From assembly GCF_964204865.1 (NCBI RefSeq), contig NC_135251.1:21204001-21268000 (forward strand): a DNA stretch of 64,000 bases, given 5' to 3'. Position 1 is the stretch's first letter, and the number at the start of each line of letters is the position of its first letter. The stretch is from Styela clava (taxonomy: Eukaryota; Chordata; Ascidiacea; Stolidobranchia; Styelidae). This document shows, piece by piece, positions 38,905 through 52,600 of the stretch. Made by a program: the position numbers and the translations under genes. The notes under the pieces were generated by a model. That model made no database searches. It worked only from the letters and a program-made list of their open reading frames with translations, and was not told the DNA's origin.

Positions 38905-38910
38905 TTTAAT
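38905..38910 (-). terminator. ATTAAA polyadenylation signal of CAD
   Basis: ATTAAA on the minus strand lies about 120 bases past the CAD stop codon. It is a common variant of the signal, and no AATAAA is nearer. Confidence 0.4.
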
Positions 38911-39030
38911 GATTATCACAACTCATCTTACAAATTCAAACATTAGCAACAAAAAGACATAATATCTACAGAAAAAAGCAAGGGAAGAGACACAATGATA
39001 AAAATGTCAGGTTTATCAAAAGATTTACAA

Positions 39031-42000
39031 TCAATACTTTCCAAGAACCATGCACAACAATGCCATTCTGATATACAGTCCACACTCGGCCTGGCGGAAG
39101 TAAGCAGCTCTAGGATCACTGTCAACAGATTCTTTGATCTCACCAAGTCTTGGTAGTGGGTGCATGACCACCATGTTTTGCTTAGCTTTTGTCATCAAAT
39201 GTGGAGTGAGCACAAATTTTCCGACTGCTTTTTCATATGCTTCGTTCGACTGAAAACGTTCTTTTTGAATCCTAGTCATGTACAGAACATCAGTATCAGG
39301 CAAAGCTTCTTCAAGAGACGAATAAACACGTTGTGGAATTCCTCTGGATGTGACGTAGTCGCAAGTGTCTTTAGGCATTTCCAATGATTCTGGAGAAATA
39401 TAGCGAAGACTGACACGATACAAAGTTAGCAAACGAGCAAGTGAATGAACAGTCCGACCATTCTTCAAATCTCCAACCATGGTTATAGTCATTCCATTGA
39501 CTGTTCCAAGTTCTTCTCGAATAGTGAAGACATCAAGCAAAGCTTGAGTAGGGTGTTCTCCAACTCCATCTCCCCCGCTGATGACAGGTTTTCTGACGTG
39601 CCTTGCAACTCTTTCTACAGCTCCTGGTTCTGGATGGCGCAACACAATGATGTCAGAATAACCAGACATGACTTGCACAGAATCGGTTAAAGATTCACCT
39701 TTTAACACAGATGATGACGCTTTGTTCATTGCAATAACGGATCCACCTAAGCGATGCATTGCAGCATGAAAAGAGCACATTGTTCTCGTGCTGGCTTCGT
39801 AAAACAAAGATGCCATAACTCGTCCGCTTAGAATGTTTCCGAGATATTTCTCTCTTTGTACCATGTTACGAAGAGCATGAGCCACATTGAATAAATGGTG
39901 AAGTTGTTCTTTGGTGAATTGGGAAACCTTCAATACATCAGAACCAACCAAACCATGTTGAGGATGAAGTTTACCTTCCAAATTACCCGATATTCCTCCA
40001 CTTCCCAATATAGCTCCCCTAAGCACATTTGCATTTTGAGGTGTCATACCTTTGTCACTTTCAATTCTCTTTGTCATCAATAAACCAGAACCTGCATCAC
40101 CGACTGGTCCAAAATGTGGTATTGGTAGGCCACTAGGTGGTTCTGATACTCTATGTACTTTAGGTGGTAATCCGAGTTGCCCTTCAGAAGTACCGGGCCT
40201 GGGGCTAATTTGCTGAGTAGTAAAAGGCATTTCTGGAACAGAAACCTTCAAGGCTGTAGTTTTCGGTACATTTGAAACCACTGGGGGTGGTTGAGTAGTC
40301 TTTTTAACATCCATGCCAGAACCTGGACGTGAAAGGACCTTACCATCAATATATGCAACCTCTCCACGTAAGACAACCCTCTTTACGGCACCTCTCACTT
40401 TAATACCAGCAAATGGTGTCCATTTAGATCTAGTGAACGGCATCTCAGATGGTATGATCCATTCTTCATTCATGTCTACTTCAACATAGGTATTGGGTTG
40501 TGAAGCCAAGTTAAAAATTTTCATTGGATTAGTGTGCAATCTTAAAATTAAGTCTTCAAGGGTTAATCGCCCTTCATTTACTGCATTTAGCAGGAGCGGT
40601 AGCATAGTTTCAAGCCCAGGGAATCCAGGTGGTGGCAATGGTTGCTGTCTATCCTTTTCAGAAACTGCATGTGGAGCATGATCCGTCGCGAAACAGTCAA
40701 TAATGTCCAAATTTTCCCATAACGCATCCTGATCTGCTTTTGTGCCGAGTGATGGACAAACACGACCTCGTCCATGACCTATGGTGTCCAGGTCATCCTC
40801 AGTCAGGAATAAGTGGTGTGGTGCGGCCTCGCAAGTAATGGGTAAACCACGATCTTTAGCCAAGCGAAGCATCTGTATTTCTTCTGCGCGAGCAACATGA
40901 CAAAAATGCACAGGCCTTGTGTACAGTTCCACTAACCATAATACAGCAGCCATTGTTTGCCTTTCAGCATGAACGCAAATCGGAAGATTTTTAGGCCACG
41001 CTTCAAAATGCTTTATCCAGTATGTCATGTTATCCATTTTTAGCGTAGTGAAAGTGTCATTCAAATACATTTTAAGGGCGATTGCATATTCACTTGCACT
41101 CGCGGCATCCAAGGCATTTTCTTTCGCTGCTCCCATGTAAATTCCATAGTCACATCGCGCACCATCTTGAGCAAGGCTTTTGGTAAGTTTTATGGTTTCT
41201 TCATTAATCACTGCAGGACTGGTATTAGGCATTGCTAGGATCATGGTGATTCCACCAGCCAAAGCACTTGCTGTACAAGTTGAATATTTTTCCTTATGAG
41301 TTTGTCCAGGTTCTCGTACATGGACGTGCACATCTATAAGACCAGGAAGTTTAATTAACATGCGGGAAGTGATGCAGTCAAGACGGGGTTGAACTTTCGG
41401 TTCACCACCAACATCTCTCAAAGCTTGAACAAACAGTTTCGCACATTTTACATCCGTTATTAGAGGAATAGAATATTCGACGGCCATTCTACGAGCCCGA
41501 TATCCATGCGTCATGAACGATGAAATGCGCCTTGAACCGCCATTTCGCATGGGTAAATTAATTACAAGATCAAATTGGTTGTCAGCTAAACGGTCCATTA
41601 TTGACAGCTGCTGGTCAGAACTACCTCTGACACTTGCTTCATCAAAAGGCCAATCAACTGATTTAATTTCAATTCCATGTTCACTGTAAAAGTCAGCAGT
41701 ACCAAGGCTACCAAAAAGGCAATACCCCATTCTATGCAATAATCGGACTGATGGTAGAAGTTCAGCTTTGTGTTTGTAACTTCCAATTGACAAGAAAATA
41801 TTTTTCTTTGGCATTCGGAATCCAGTGCTCTGCAGCGCTTTTAAATAAGACTCTTCCCTGCTGCTTCCAAAACATGCAACTTCACCTGTAGATGCCATTT
41901 CAACACCCAGCATCACATCAGCGCCACCTAATCTAGCAAAAGAGAATTGAGGAACTTTCACACCAACTCTTTCTGCCTCCAGTACACAACCTACAGTTTC

Positions 42001-45000
42001 AACTGGGTGATTCACCATTACTTTAGTTGCAGCTGCAACAAAATCATAATTCAGAGTCTTAGATACAAAAGGAAATGACCTTGATACACGAACATTACAC
42101 TCAATAACTTTCAACTCATTATCCTTTGCTATGAGTTGCAAATTGAAAGGGCCATTCACTTCGAGCTCAATACCAATGGCACAGACGATTTGATCAATCT
42201 TTTCTAGAGTTGCTTCGTTCAGATCCTGAGGTGGTGTGACCAATGTTGCATCACCAGAATGCACGCCAGCATTTTCTACGTGTTCTGAAACTGCCATTGC
42301 AATCACCTCTCCATCTTTGGCAACAGCGTCTACGTCTATTTCTTTGGCTTCCAAAATAAATTTAGATATTACTACCGGATGTTCTTTAGAAACCTGGCCC
42401 GCATTTATAAGATATTCTTTCAGTTCGTTAGGTGAGTGAATAACAGACATGGAAGCACCACTGAGAACATAGGACGGTCTTACAAGGCAAGGATATCCCA
42501 CAAGATCACAAAACTCTTCTGCAGAGGAAGCTGTTGTCAACTCTTTCCATTGTGGCTGACTAATATTGACATTGTCCAGCATTCTCGAAAATTTAAATCG
42601 ATTTTCAGCATTGTCGATTGATTCAGCAGATGATCCCAAAATTCTTACTTGCTGTCTGTGAAGCCCCATTGCAATATTGTTTGGCAATTGACCTCCCATG
42701 CTAAGGATGACACCTTCCGGCTGCTCTTTTTCGTAGATATCCATCACAATTTCAAGCGTGATTTCCTCAAAATATAGCTTGTCACAAACATCATAATCAG
42801 TGCTTACAGTCTCAGGATTGCAATTCAACATGATTGTTTTATATCCCAGTTTTCGCAGTTCAGTGATACATTGTACAGCACACCAATCAAATTCCACACT
42901 GCTACCTATGCGATATACACCAGAACCAATTACCATGATATGACCACCCAGAAAATCGGTATCACTTTCATTCGCATTATATGTCAAATAGAGATAATTT
43001 GTAACTGCTGGCCATTCTGCGGCCAAAGTATCAATACATTTCACATGCGGAGATATTTTATACTCTTTACGACATTTTTGTATGAAGTTTTCTGTTGATT
43101 TGTTTGCAACAGCTATTTGCTTGTCAGAAAATCCTAACTGTTTTGCCCGAAGTAGTATTTCTTTTGGTACTGGTTGAAAATCATCGTGCAGAGATGCAAC
43201 GTACTTGTAACCTTCAAGAACCCTTGTCATGTTAATGATATTTTGAAATTTGTGCAAGAACCATCTATCGATTTTAGTCAAGTCATATAACTTATCTATG
43301 CTATATTCAGCTCTGAGTGCAGCAGCGAGCACAAAAATCCTCTTATCTGTCGGTGTAGATAAATCATCGTCACTAACTTCCGCAAGATCATATGAAAATC
43401 CATTCCAATCTCGGCAAACCATTCTCAGCGCTTTTTGAATTGCTTCTTCAAAACATCGTCCAATCGCCATTACCTCACCGACACTCTTCATGCTGCTTCC
43501 TATCTTAGTGCTAACTCTGTGGAATTTTCTCAAATCCCATCTTGGAATTTTGACAACACAGTAATCTAAACTCGGCTCAAAATTCGCTGTAGTTTGCTCA
43601 GTTACGTTGTTACGAAGCTCAAGTAAAGATTTTCCCAAGGCAAGTTTGGCAGCCACATAGGCCAATGGGTAGCCGGTTGCTTTGCTAGCTAAGGCTGAAC
43701 TTCTTGAAAGTCTGGCGTTAACTTCAATAATATAAAATTCATCAGATTCAGGATTCACTGCATATTGTATATTGCATTCGCCAATGACACCGAGGTGACG
43801 AATGCACTTGATTGCTGTAGTCCGAAGTCTATTGTAGTCCTTATTTGTTAGAGTCTGACTAGGTGCTACAACAATCGATTCCCCAGTGTGAATGCCGAGA
43901 GGATCGACATTTTCCATGTTGCAAACTGTGATACAGTTGTCATAAGCATCTCGCACTACTTCATATTCTACTTCTTTCCAACCTTTCAAAGATTTATCAA
44001 TAAACACTTGAGATGTATGAGCAAATGCTGCTTGCACAATTTTGTCAAGTTCACTTTCATCATTTGCAAATCCAGAACCTAATCCGCCCAGAGCATAAGC
44101 AGATCTGACGAGTACAGGATAACCAAGCTTCTTTGCGATCTTTCTTGCAGCTTCTAGATTATATGCTGCATCGCTCGGAGCGACTTTCTCTCCAATTTCA
44201 AGCATTTTATCAGCAAACACTTTTCTATCTTCTGTCATTTCAATAGAAGAAACAGGCGTGCCAAGAACTTTAACATTATATTCTTTCAAAATCCCACTTT
44301 TTTGCAATTCAACGCCACAATTTAAGCCGGTTTGTCCACCAAAAGTTAGTAATATACCATCCGGTCTTTCACTTTTTATAACCTGGTCGACATATTGTGG
44401 AGTAATCGGCAAGAAATATACTTTATCAGCTAGGCCTTTTGTCGTTTGTACTGTGGCAATATTGGGGTTGATCAAAACAGTTCTAATGTTCTCCTCTCGT
44501 AGTGCCTTGATTGCTTGCGAACCAGAATAATCGAATTCGCCTGCCTGACCTATGCTCAAACCTCCAGAACCGAGAATCAGAACTTTTTGTGGTGGCTTTT
44601 CTGTGACTGGTTGCGGAATGTTACCTACAATAGAGGAATGTATGGATTCATACATAGATTTGGAGTCACTTTCTCCATCTTTGTTCAATCTCACTGTCTC
44701 TAAAAATACATCAAATAGCACTTCAAGATCTTCCGGACCAGCCATGTGCTCAGGGTGAAATTGACAACTGAAAAAGGGCAAAGTTTTGTGAACAATACCT
44801 TCGTTTGAGTTATCATTTGCATTTGTAAAGAGAACAGACCAGTCATCCGGAAGTGTAGTTGCATCCACAGCGAATCCATGGTTTTGCGATGTTATAAAAC
44901 ACCTGTTTGTTCCCTCAAGCTTGCAAGGTTGATTGTGACCACGGTTTCCGTATTTCATTTTACTTGTTTGAGCATTTATTGCAAGAGCGAGTAGCTGATG

Positions 45001-46252
45001 TCCGAGACAAATTCCAAAAATTGGTTTCGGCTTCTTGAGTTGTACAGACGTTTTGATATATTCGATAGTCGGCAAACATGTTTCCGGATTTCCAGGGCCG
45101 TTGCTGAGAAAAAGTCCATCATGATCCAATTGCTGAAAATTGAAATCCCACGGCACAACTGTAACCTTTGCTCCTCTCTTACAAAAGCATCTAATTTGGT
45201 TATATTTTATTCCACAATCTACTGCAATAATATGGACATCTCCTTCTGGATTATAAGTAACTGGGGCGTTTGACGAAACCTCAGCAACAAGATTGATTTT
45301 GTTCGGATCCAAAAATGGCAAGCGTTCACTGTCTTTAATACTAGCATTACCTTTTAATACTTTACAAAGCATTGTGCCTTTTGACCGAATGTGTTTCGTG
45401 AGCTGTCTTGTATCAATGCCCATTATACCTGGGATTCCCTGCTTTTTTAGCCAATTGGACAACGATTGCCTGGCAGACCAATGGCTATACTTTTCACAGC
45501 ACTCACCAACAACGAGAGCAGCAACATGTATTTTTTGTGACTCGAACCACTTTGCAAGTCCATATTCATCTATATCATCATCTGCTGGAATTCCATAGTT
45601 ACCAACAAGTGGATAGGTGAGAACCAGAACCTGAAACATAAATTATCTCAAATTAAAACATGCAATGGAATAGAACAAGATAACAAGGTTCTCAACTTGC
45701 AAATTAGTGAATTTAAAAAACAAAATTAGACTCCAACAAATCAGAAAATACATACAAAATGCTCATCTAGGTTAGACATATCAGTTTACTGGTGAATGTT
45801 TTCGAAGAAGGAAGTTTCTATATTGATGTCTGCATTGTGCCAGCTTCTAGCGCCCTTAAAATTTTAGCTTTTTAGAATTCGGATAACTGTACCAATAACC
45901 AACAACAAATACATGTTGCAAAAAGACGACAGTATTTGGGCAATGAGTGGCCATTATTACAATGAAACCAACCAATCATGTTTATAAACTTGTATAGTAA
46001 AACATCATCTATCATTTTAATAAGTCAATTTCTCTGTCTTCCAAATAATTAACAAATTAAACTTTTAGATTCTATTCATAAACTAACCTGTCTTCTATAG
46101 GAAGGATCAGTAAGAGATTCTGGATATCCAACCATTCCAGTCTGAAATACAATTTCACCAGCTACATCCGCTTCTTCACCAAAAGAAAAGCCATTAAATT
46201 TTGATCCATCTTCAAGTACAAGAGTTATTGGCTTTTCTTTGCACTCGGACAT
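39031..46252 (-). CDS. CAD: CAD: carbamoyl-phosphate synthetase 2, aspartate transcarbamylase and dihydroorotase
   Basis: Two exons (46088-46252 and 39031-45630, phase 0 join at [13 protein letters not shown]) give 2254 residues; human CAD has 2225. The cytosolic protein carries out the first three steps of pyrimidine synthesis. Order: glutaminase with nucleophile C263 (GICLGHQ) and H347/E349 (FHPEH); the two CPSase halves, from [18 protein letters not shown] near residue 404 and from [17 protein letters not shown]; a regulatory MGS-type region; dihydroorotase from about 1480 with H1490, H1492, carboxylated-lysine position K1575, H1609, H1633 and D1705; a Pro/Ser/Thr-rich linker of about 120 residues; and ATCase from about 1950 with STRT at 2002-2005 and HPLPR at 2212-2216. 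All these key residues are present, so the enzyme should be active. The ATG at 46252 is the first in the frame. The striking feature is a 6.6-kb last exon with no intron. Confidence 0.98.
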
Positions 46253-46280
46253 GATCGTCAAAACTAATCTACTATTTTAA

Positions 46281-46415
46281 AATTTTCTGTAATGCATAGA
46301 AACTCTGTTCAATTAATTCAACCATGATAAGAAGTCATCTTAGTTGGTCATCTTTTCTGTAATGCATAGAAATACAGTAAACTCAATACAGACATGATAA
46401 GAAGTCATCTTAGTT
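46281..46415. repeat. 70-bp imperfect tandem duplication just upstream of the CAD ATG
   Basis: TTTTCTGTAATGCATAGAAA starts at 46284 and again at 46354, and ATGATAAGAAGTCATCTTAG occurs at about 46324 and 46394. The two units lie about 30-160 bases upstream of the CAD start, so they fall in its 5' UTR or core promoter. Confidence 0.75.
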
Positions 46416-48398
46416 AGTATGACACTTCTGTATCAGACAATGGTTACTACCATTAGGCATTAGCAAAGAAACAATTACTTGACACAGTCTACTAAATTCA
46501 ACGAGTGAGATAATCAGGACTGAAAATAACAATGTATGATTTTGAATGAACAGTTTAGAGTAGACAATGGGTTATACAATATATTCGTGAAATATATCTC
46601 TGGATGAGCTTGAATAAGTTTGATTAGGTATATGATTACAATGTTTGATTTTAACAGAATATCAGGAATATTGAGTAGTAAGAAAAATGGAAACCCCAAT
46701 AAAAATAATATAAAATGAAATTTTTTTAAAATAGTATTTATCTAAATCTGTACAAAACATTCAAAATTAGGAACTGGTCTTTTGACTAAAGATGGGGAGT
46801 TGCAGCTACAGTTCAAGCCTGGAGCGATAAAGTTGTGACAATTTGATATATTTATAGCTGGAACAACTAGGAATTTTAGTGGCGCCTCATCACTTACCAT
46901 CTTTTTTACGCATATAATTTTCTATTAATTCTGTAATTCATAAAAATAATAAGATATCTTTTTCAGCTAATCATTTTTAATATTTAATTTTAAATATTAA
47001 CTCGAAGGTTTTAAATTATTGTATAACTAAAAGCTTGAAGTTCAATTTAAAAATTTTACTCTTTTATCTGTCTGTCTGTACATGGTTTTGAATAAATAAT
47101 GTGTCCAACCACAAAACATCATCATAAAAAGATTTAATAATAAAATAGATTTTAAAAAACATCATCGAAGCACAGTGAGAGGGAACTCCAAGGAAGGTTA
47201 AAATACATATTCCTGTTCGGCTACCGTATTTCAATATTTTAGAAAATCTAAGGCGCTTTCAAACCCTTTTTTTTACCAAACTGCTTTATTGCATACACTC
47301 AAAACCAGTAGCAGTACTAGGCTATTGTTTTTTTATTTTATATAAAACTGCGGTCTTAAAAACTGGTGCGTCTTACTGCCTTATAGCCCAGTCTGTACCG
47401 TATCGTAACCGGAAACCAAGATTCAGTATGGTGAATAAATCAGTTTGGATGCTGTAAGTAGGCTAACTTTGTTATTTCTGTATTTTTTACGCAACTTTTA
47501 TCGACATTCAGTGGAATAATATTTTATCGTGTTTATGTCTATTGTTGAAGGAACATATAAACTATCTTTTTGACTAACAGACTACCGGTAATGGACTTAG
47601 GAAAAGCAAACAAAACCCCAATTACAGAATTAAGTTCAAACCAGCACACAAAAACAAAAATATACCGGTAATGTACTGAATATTGTATTCATATCAAGAG
47701 TGAATATACATCAACAAAATGAACAGAAAATCGAAAAGTACCTTCTGACCTTCTACGTCTGTACGTTAAACATTGCATGGACATTTGAAGTATACCAGTA
47801 GGCAACCGAGAATAATTTTCTTCAGCAAAGTGTGTCAAAACAACCACACGTGGATGACGACCACACATGCCAGATTTTGAAAGGGTGTAAAATCGTAAAT
47901 ACTAGGTGTGCATGTCAAAATTTCATACTCAAAAGAAATACCCGGATTTTTATAAAAAAATTCAACAAAAAGCTTTTTTTTATATCTTTTTAAATATTTA
48001 TGCATTTTTTTCATATTTAATTCAATCAGATCTGACATAGGCCGAAAGTTTGTTACGCCGGCTTCGTAAACCGCTAGATGGTAGCAAAACATCAAGAAAT
48101 TTTGGTTGTTGGATACATTTATTTGCACTGACTGCGACTTCACTTTGGTTTAGCCAAAGCCAGTCCTGCTTCCAGTAATTTGTTACAGATTCATGGACTT
48201 CTGACATGCAGACCTATATCTGTATATCTATTTTGTAAATGTTTAGTTTATCAGAATTATATCGTTTCAACACTCAAATATAACGTTCTGGCGTTAGCAA
48301 CTCTGTTGTAAATCTACCTCCTTTTATTTATCTTTCAGAATTCGTAGGAAAATGTTCATCAGTACCGTAATGTGTCAGTATTTTGAATACAAATTTAA

Positions 48399-48575
48399 GA
48401 ATAAAGACATGGCGAGTTAGCCCTCTCTCTCTCTCGAACTCGCGATGTCGATCGTCAATTATAAAGAATAAAGACATGGCGAGTTAGCCCTCTCTCTCTC
48501 TCGAACTCGCGATGTCGATCGTCAATTATAAAGAATAAAGACATGGCGAGTTAGCTCTCTCTCTCCCTCTCTGCT
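48399..48575. repeat. 67-bp tandem repeat, 2.6 copies
   Basis: The unit starts ATAAAGACATGGCGAGTTAG at 48401, 48468 and 48535, giving an exact 67-base period. The first two copies are practically identical, including a CT-rich run and CTCGCGATGTCGATCG; the third degrades into CT repeats. The core CATGGCGAGTTAGCC appears twice more at 48967-48997, outside the tandem array. Confidence 0.85.
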
Positions 48576-48950
48576 TGCAATCAACGGCTGTTAGAATAAA
48601 ATGAGACTGCCGGTAGCAAAATAGAACTTTTGATATATTTAGCGTTGTTGTTGATTCAGAGCTCATACAATCAATTAATATGATGATATATTTAGCATGC
48701 TTAGATGAAAATGATAAGTTGAGACATCCTTTGCGCGTCGAGTACCGTACGGTACCGGTATGCCTTCCGACATATAAGCCCGTTTTCTTGTCACTTTGTT
48801 ACCATTTGCACAGTAGGTATTGTAACCAAACACATTTAATTTAATATATTTATCCTTACTATTGAAGTTGTTAGTATAAACAGCCACCTTTCCATCTCCC
48901 ATTACAAGAAGAGCCTCCGCACAGTTGCAGGCTAACCCGTTAACCGCCGT

Positions 48951-48997
48951 CGCATGGCGAGTGGTCCATGGCGAGTTAGCCCTCATGGCGAGTTAGC
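48951..48997. repeat. Second cluster of the CATGGCGAGTTAGCC motif
   Basis: CATGGCGAGT occurs three times within 47 bases, two of the copies as full CATGGCGAGTTAGCC. It is the same core as in the 67-bp array 0.4 kb to the left. Confidence 0.75.
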
Positions 48998-49678
48998 CTC
49001 CACCCGTCCTGTATAGCTAGAGTTTCGGACGTATTTGTTTACTGATATAATCTTCTATTCCTGTATTCCAAATACATTTTAAAGTAATATTTTTGAATGT
49101 GGAAATACCAAATATATTCTAAATTGTATCATTTTCAACAAAGAAGACATAGAATTGTATGGGTTCGAATTTGATCATGTATAAAGTTAGATAGATTCTT
49201 GTTAAGTTGGGACTTTATTATTTAGTTTTCAGAAATAAAAAACTTTTCAATCAATTTTGGATCTTAAATTGCTTAAAATGATAATTTTTGAAAAATAAGA
49301 TTATTCAAAAATCATGATTTTAATGTATCGAATAAAATCCATTTCGTTCTGATTCGAATGCATTATTCGTTTTGAATATTCTTTATTTTCTCCTTCAAAC
49401 TCATATGGTACTATAGTACTATGTTTCAATTCATTGAAGAATAAGCTCAGTACTTAAATCAGTATCTTTTTTTTCATTTTCAAAGCAAACTACCTGCTAT
49501 TTTTATCCCAACAATGACACTATTAGGTTACTGACAATGAAACCATTATTATATGCTGCAAGTAGGGAGCATTTGAATTGTCTTGATCATATTTTACTGT
49601 GCATTTTTGAAAATCGAAACACTGGATTTATGTGCTGAAAAATACTAAATAGCTGAATGCTGATAAATTTTAACAAGA

Positions 49679-52600
49679 ATGGAAGGAGATATAAGTGTTT
49701 CAGAACTCAAGCAAGTCCAAGATAAGGAAGACAAAGGTATGTAAATCATGGTTATATTTCCACCGAGTTTCAGTTGTAATTACATAAGTTTATGTATGCA
49801 TTACACTGTCAGCATTGATGTTTGCTTCTTCGAATTGATATACCCTATTCAATTTTTTTTTCCATGTTTTACTTTTTTCATGATTCAGGTGAATTTTTAT
49901 CTGGTTTACCTCATCATTATTAAAATGATTCTCTATATATGATTTTGATTCTAGATACTTCGAAATTGAACTATATTTTATATTTTATCACAGTTTTATA
50001 ATAACAATAGAGCAATGCTCAAATATATGGACGCGAGGGCCAAATGACTAATATGGTGATTGCCATGTTTTTCATCCAAATGTTGAAGCTCTACAGAATG
50101 TTGTCATGTCATGTAAAAGTGTGCTAGTGAATTTTAAAAATATAACAATCTGTGGTGAAATTTTGTGCCTAAGATTTAGGTAGGATTTACATATAAATAA
50201 AAGTAATATCTTTTTAGCAACCTCTTCATATTTTGGTACTGCAAATCTGAAATGGATTGTATGGAAAGGAAGCGAATTTCGTACAACAATAACAATTTAG
50301 CAATAAAGTCTTGGTAATATACCCAAAAGAGTGAAAAGAAGTGTATTGGGTATTTAAACCCTAACTAATGGGCACCCCGAACATAGCCTTCTTTGGCTGC
50401 TTTCAGTCAATAAAAATAAGCCTACCTGTTTTTTTTTCTTTCTTCAAGTCTGCGTGTGTGCTTTATCTATATTTTGTAAACCAAAGATAGGGAAAGGGAC
50501 ATATACGATGAGAAAGTAATGCTGTATAGCGCTAGTAATAACTTGAATGTACCATACTTATACAAGTTATGTAATTTATATGGTAAGCATATGAAACATA
50601 CAAATTTAAAGTATGAAATGAAATCCTCAATCTTGTCAATGTACAATTTGAAATCTATGATGTGCGAGTATTGTTAGAAAAAGTTGAAATTTCACACAAA
50701 CAAGGTTATTATTATTTATTGGCAAATCATCTCAAACCCATTTGTTATTTAATAATGTTATAAATTGAAGCACAATACAGTAAACCATCAACAATATCAC
50801 AATTCCCATTCTCCAAAACTGAGAGTTCTATCAAACAAGGTTTTATTGGTAAATAGTTACTCAATTAAACAGTGAAGGCTATTTGCCAAAATTGAATTAA
50901 AATTAAAATCATTGAATTTTGTAATTGTAATTTCTGAATGTTTTTTCATGAAAAGTTATTGAATATTCCCATTTTTATTTTCATTTAAAGCGGTATATTT
51001 TTTGATCATCTTCAAGTACAGTATATGGAACTATCATAAAACTGTTACTTTTTCTAAGTTCAACATTTCATTCAGATATCATTGATTTTGGTGCAATTGT
51101 ATAAATCATTGCCATGTTAATATTATATATATACCGCATTACATCATGTTTTATAAATAGCCTGTCATGTGGATTGTGATTTGTGAAGTCATAAATTGCA
51201 TTTTTGTCACACTGACAAAAACTGAAAACTGGTTTATAATACAGTATCACCTTGCATGTATATTGCCTAGGTAAATTAACATAATATGTATATGGAAAAA
51301 TTGAATGCATATAATTTTTAATACCACACTGTTCATAATTTCGAAATTATTTACTGATAGAAACACTTGATATAAAGTTGTTTTTGATCATATATTTTCT
51401 ATTGCTGTATTGACATACATACATAAATGAAAATATTTGACGGTTATTGTCATGTTGAACACATGATGAAAAATATTTTCAAGTCATTTGTAAATCATTC
51501 ACTCATTCTTTCATTGGGAGAAAAGAACATAGTTGTCTATGTACAAAGATCAAAATGAGATTTTCCCTTGATAAGGAATATGTGCTATATTTTCAAACTT
51601 TAAAATTTAAACTGTCATTTTGCTGAGAGAACTATGTCAATATGTATAGTATCATTAGTATGTTTTCAAAAATTCATTCAATTGATGACATCATGAGATT
51701 TTGGTTACAGTAAGAAATTAGAATATGCTTATTCAATCAAAGTTAAACGATATGTACCAAACTGGGATATATGTGTGTAGTATGCATTATTAACAAACGG
51801 ATATTTTAAAATCAAATTTTACTGACTTCTGCTGTTCTAAATTTAAACAAAGTATTTAAGAATTTTGTCATCATTGACCTTTAGTTAGTTATTGCATTGT
51901 CAACGAAATTCTATCTTATCTGCTATTGGGAGATTTTTTTGCTCTTTCTGTCTTGAAATCTTATATAAGTAAGGTACATATGACAGCCCTAGTTATAGTC
52001 AATCTTAAGCCTAATACTGATGTGTGGCATAAATAGGGAAATATAATAGCAACTTTGGTAAGTCGGGAGGTGGTTTTTCTGCCTGAGTGGTTATGACATA
52101 ATTGGGTGGTGGTTAAATCTTGGTTTGTTCCAGCCCAGAACTTTGTCACATTGATAAACATTTATTTTAAATGCAAAATGCCCCAGGGCAGTTGGAGTTG
52201 GTAGGATTTTTGAATTAATATTGGTTCTCTGAATGTAGTAACTGACTAACTGAGCATGTTGCTAAACATATAATATTATCCAATTTTCAAGAATTCTACA
52301 TATGTCACAACTTTTACTCAATTTTGTGAAATTTTAAAGGAAATGAGTTGCCAGTATTTTAATTTCCTGAACTTTACAAAATTCAGTTTACCAATAGCAT
52401 TGCATTGGATTTTGGATATCTACTAAATTATTACATAACATTATTGCGCATTCCATTTGTCTATTACAATTAATTGAATATTCAAACAAATTGTTCAAAA
52501 TCAACAGAAAGTTGGTTATATTCAAAATTTGGTTCCTCATAAATTTGCAATTTGCTGTCTATACTACCTCAATGAATACAATCATAATGTACACATCAAC

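Larger units (their letters stand above)
46416..49678. promoter_or_regulatory. Shared upstream region of the divergent CAD and USP6NL genes
   Basis: About 3.3 kb separates the first coding exons of CAD (-) and USP6NL (+). Apart from the repeats listed separately it is AT-rich and shows no reading frame I can support. Promoters for both genes must lie here, but I see no diagnostic element. Confidence 0.4.

Noticed and set aside
39160..45620. Many plus-strand open frames of 60-100 codons opposite CAD
   Set aside because: They are antisense shadows of the long CAD exon with no independent coding signal.
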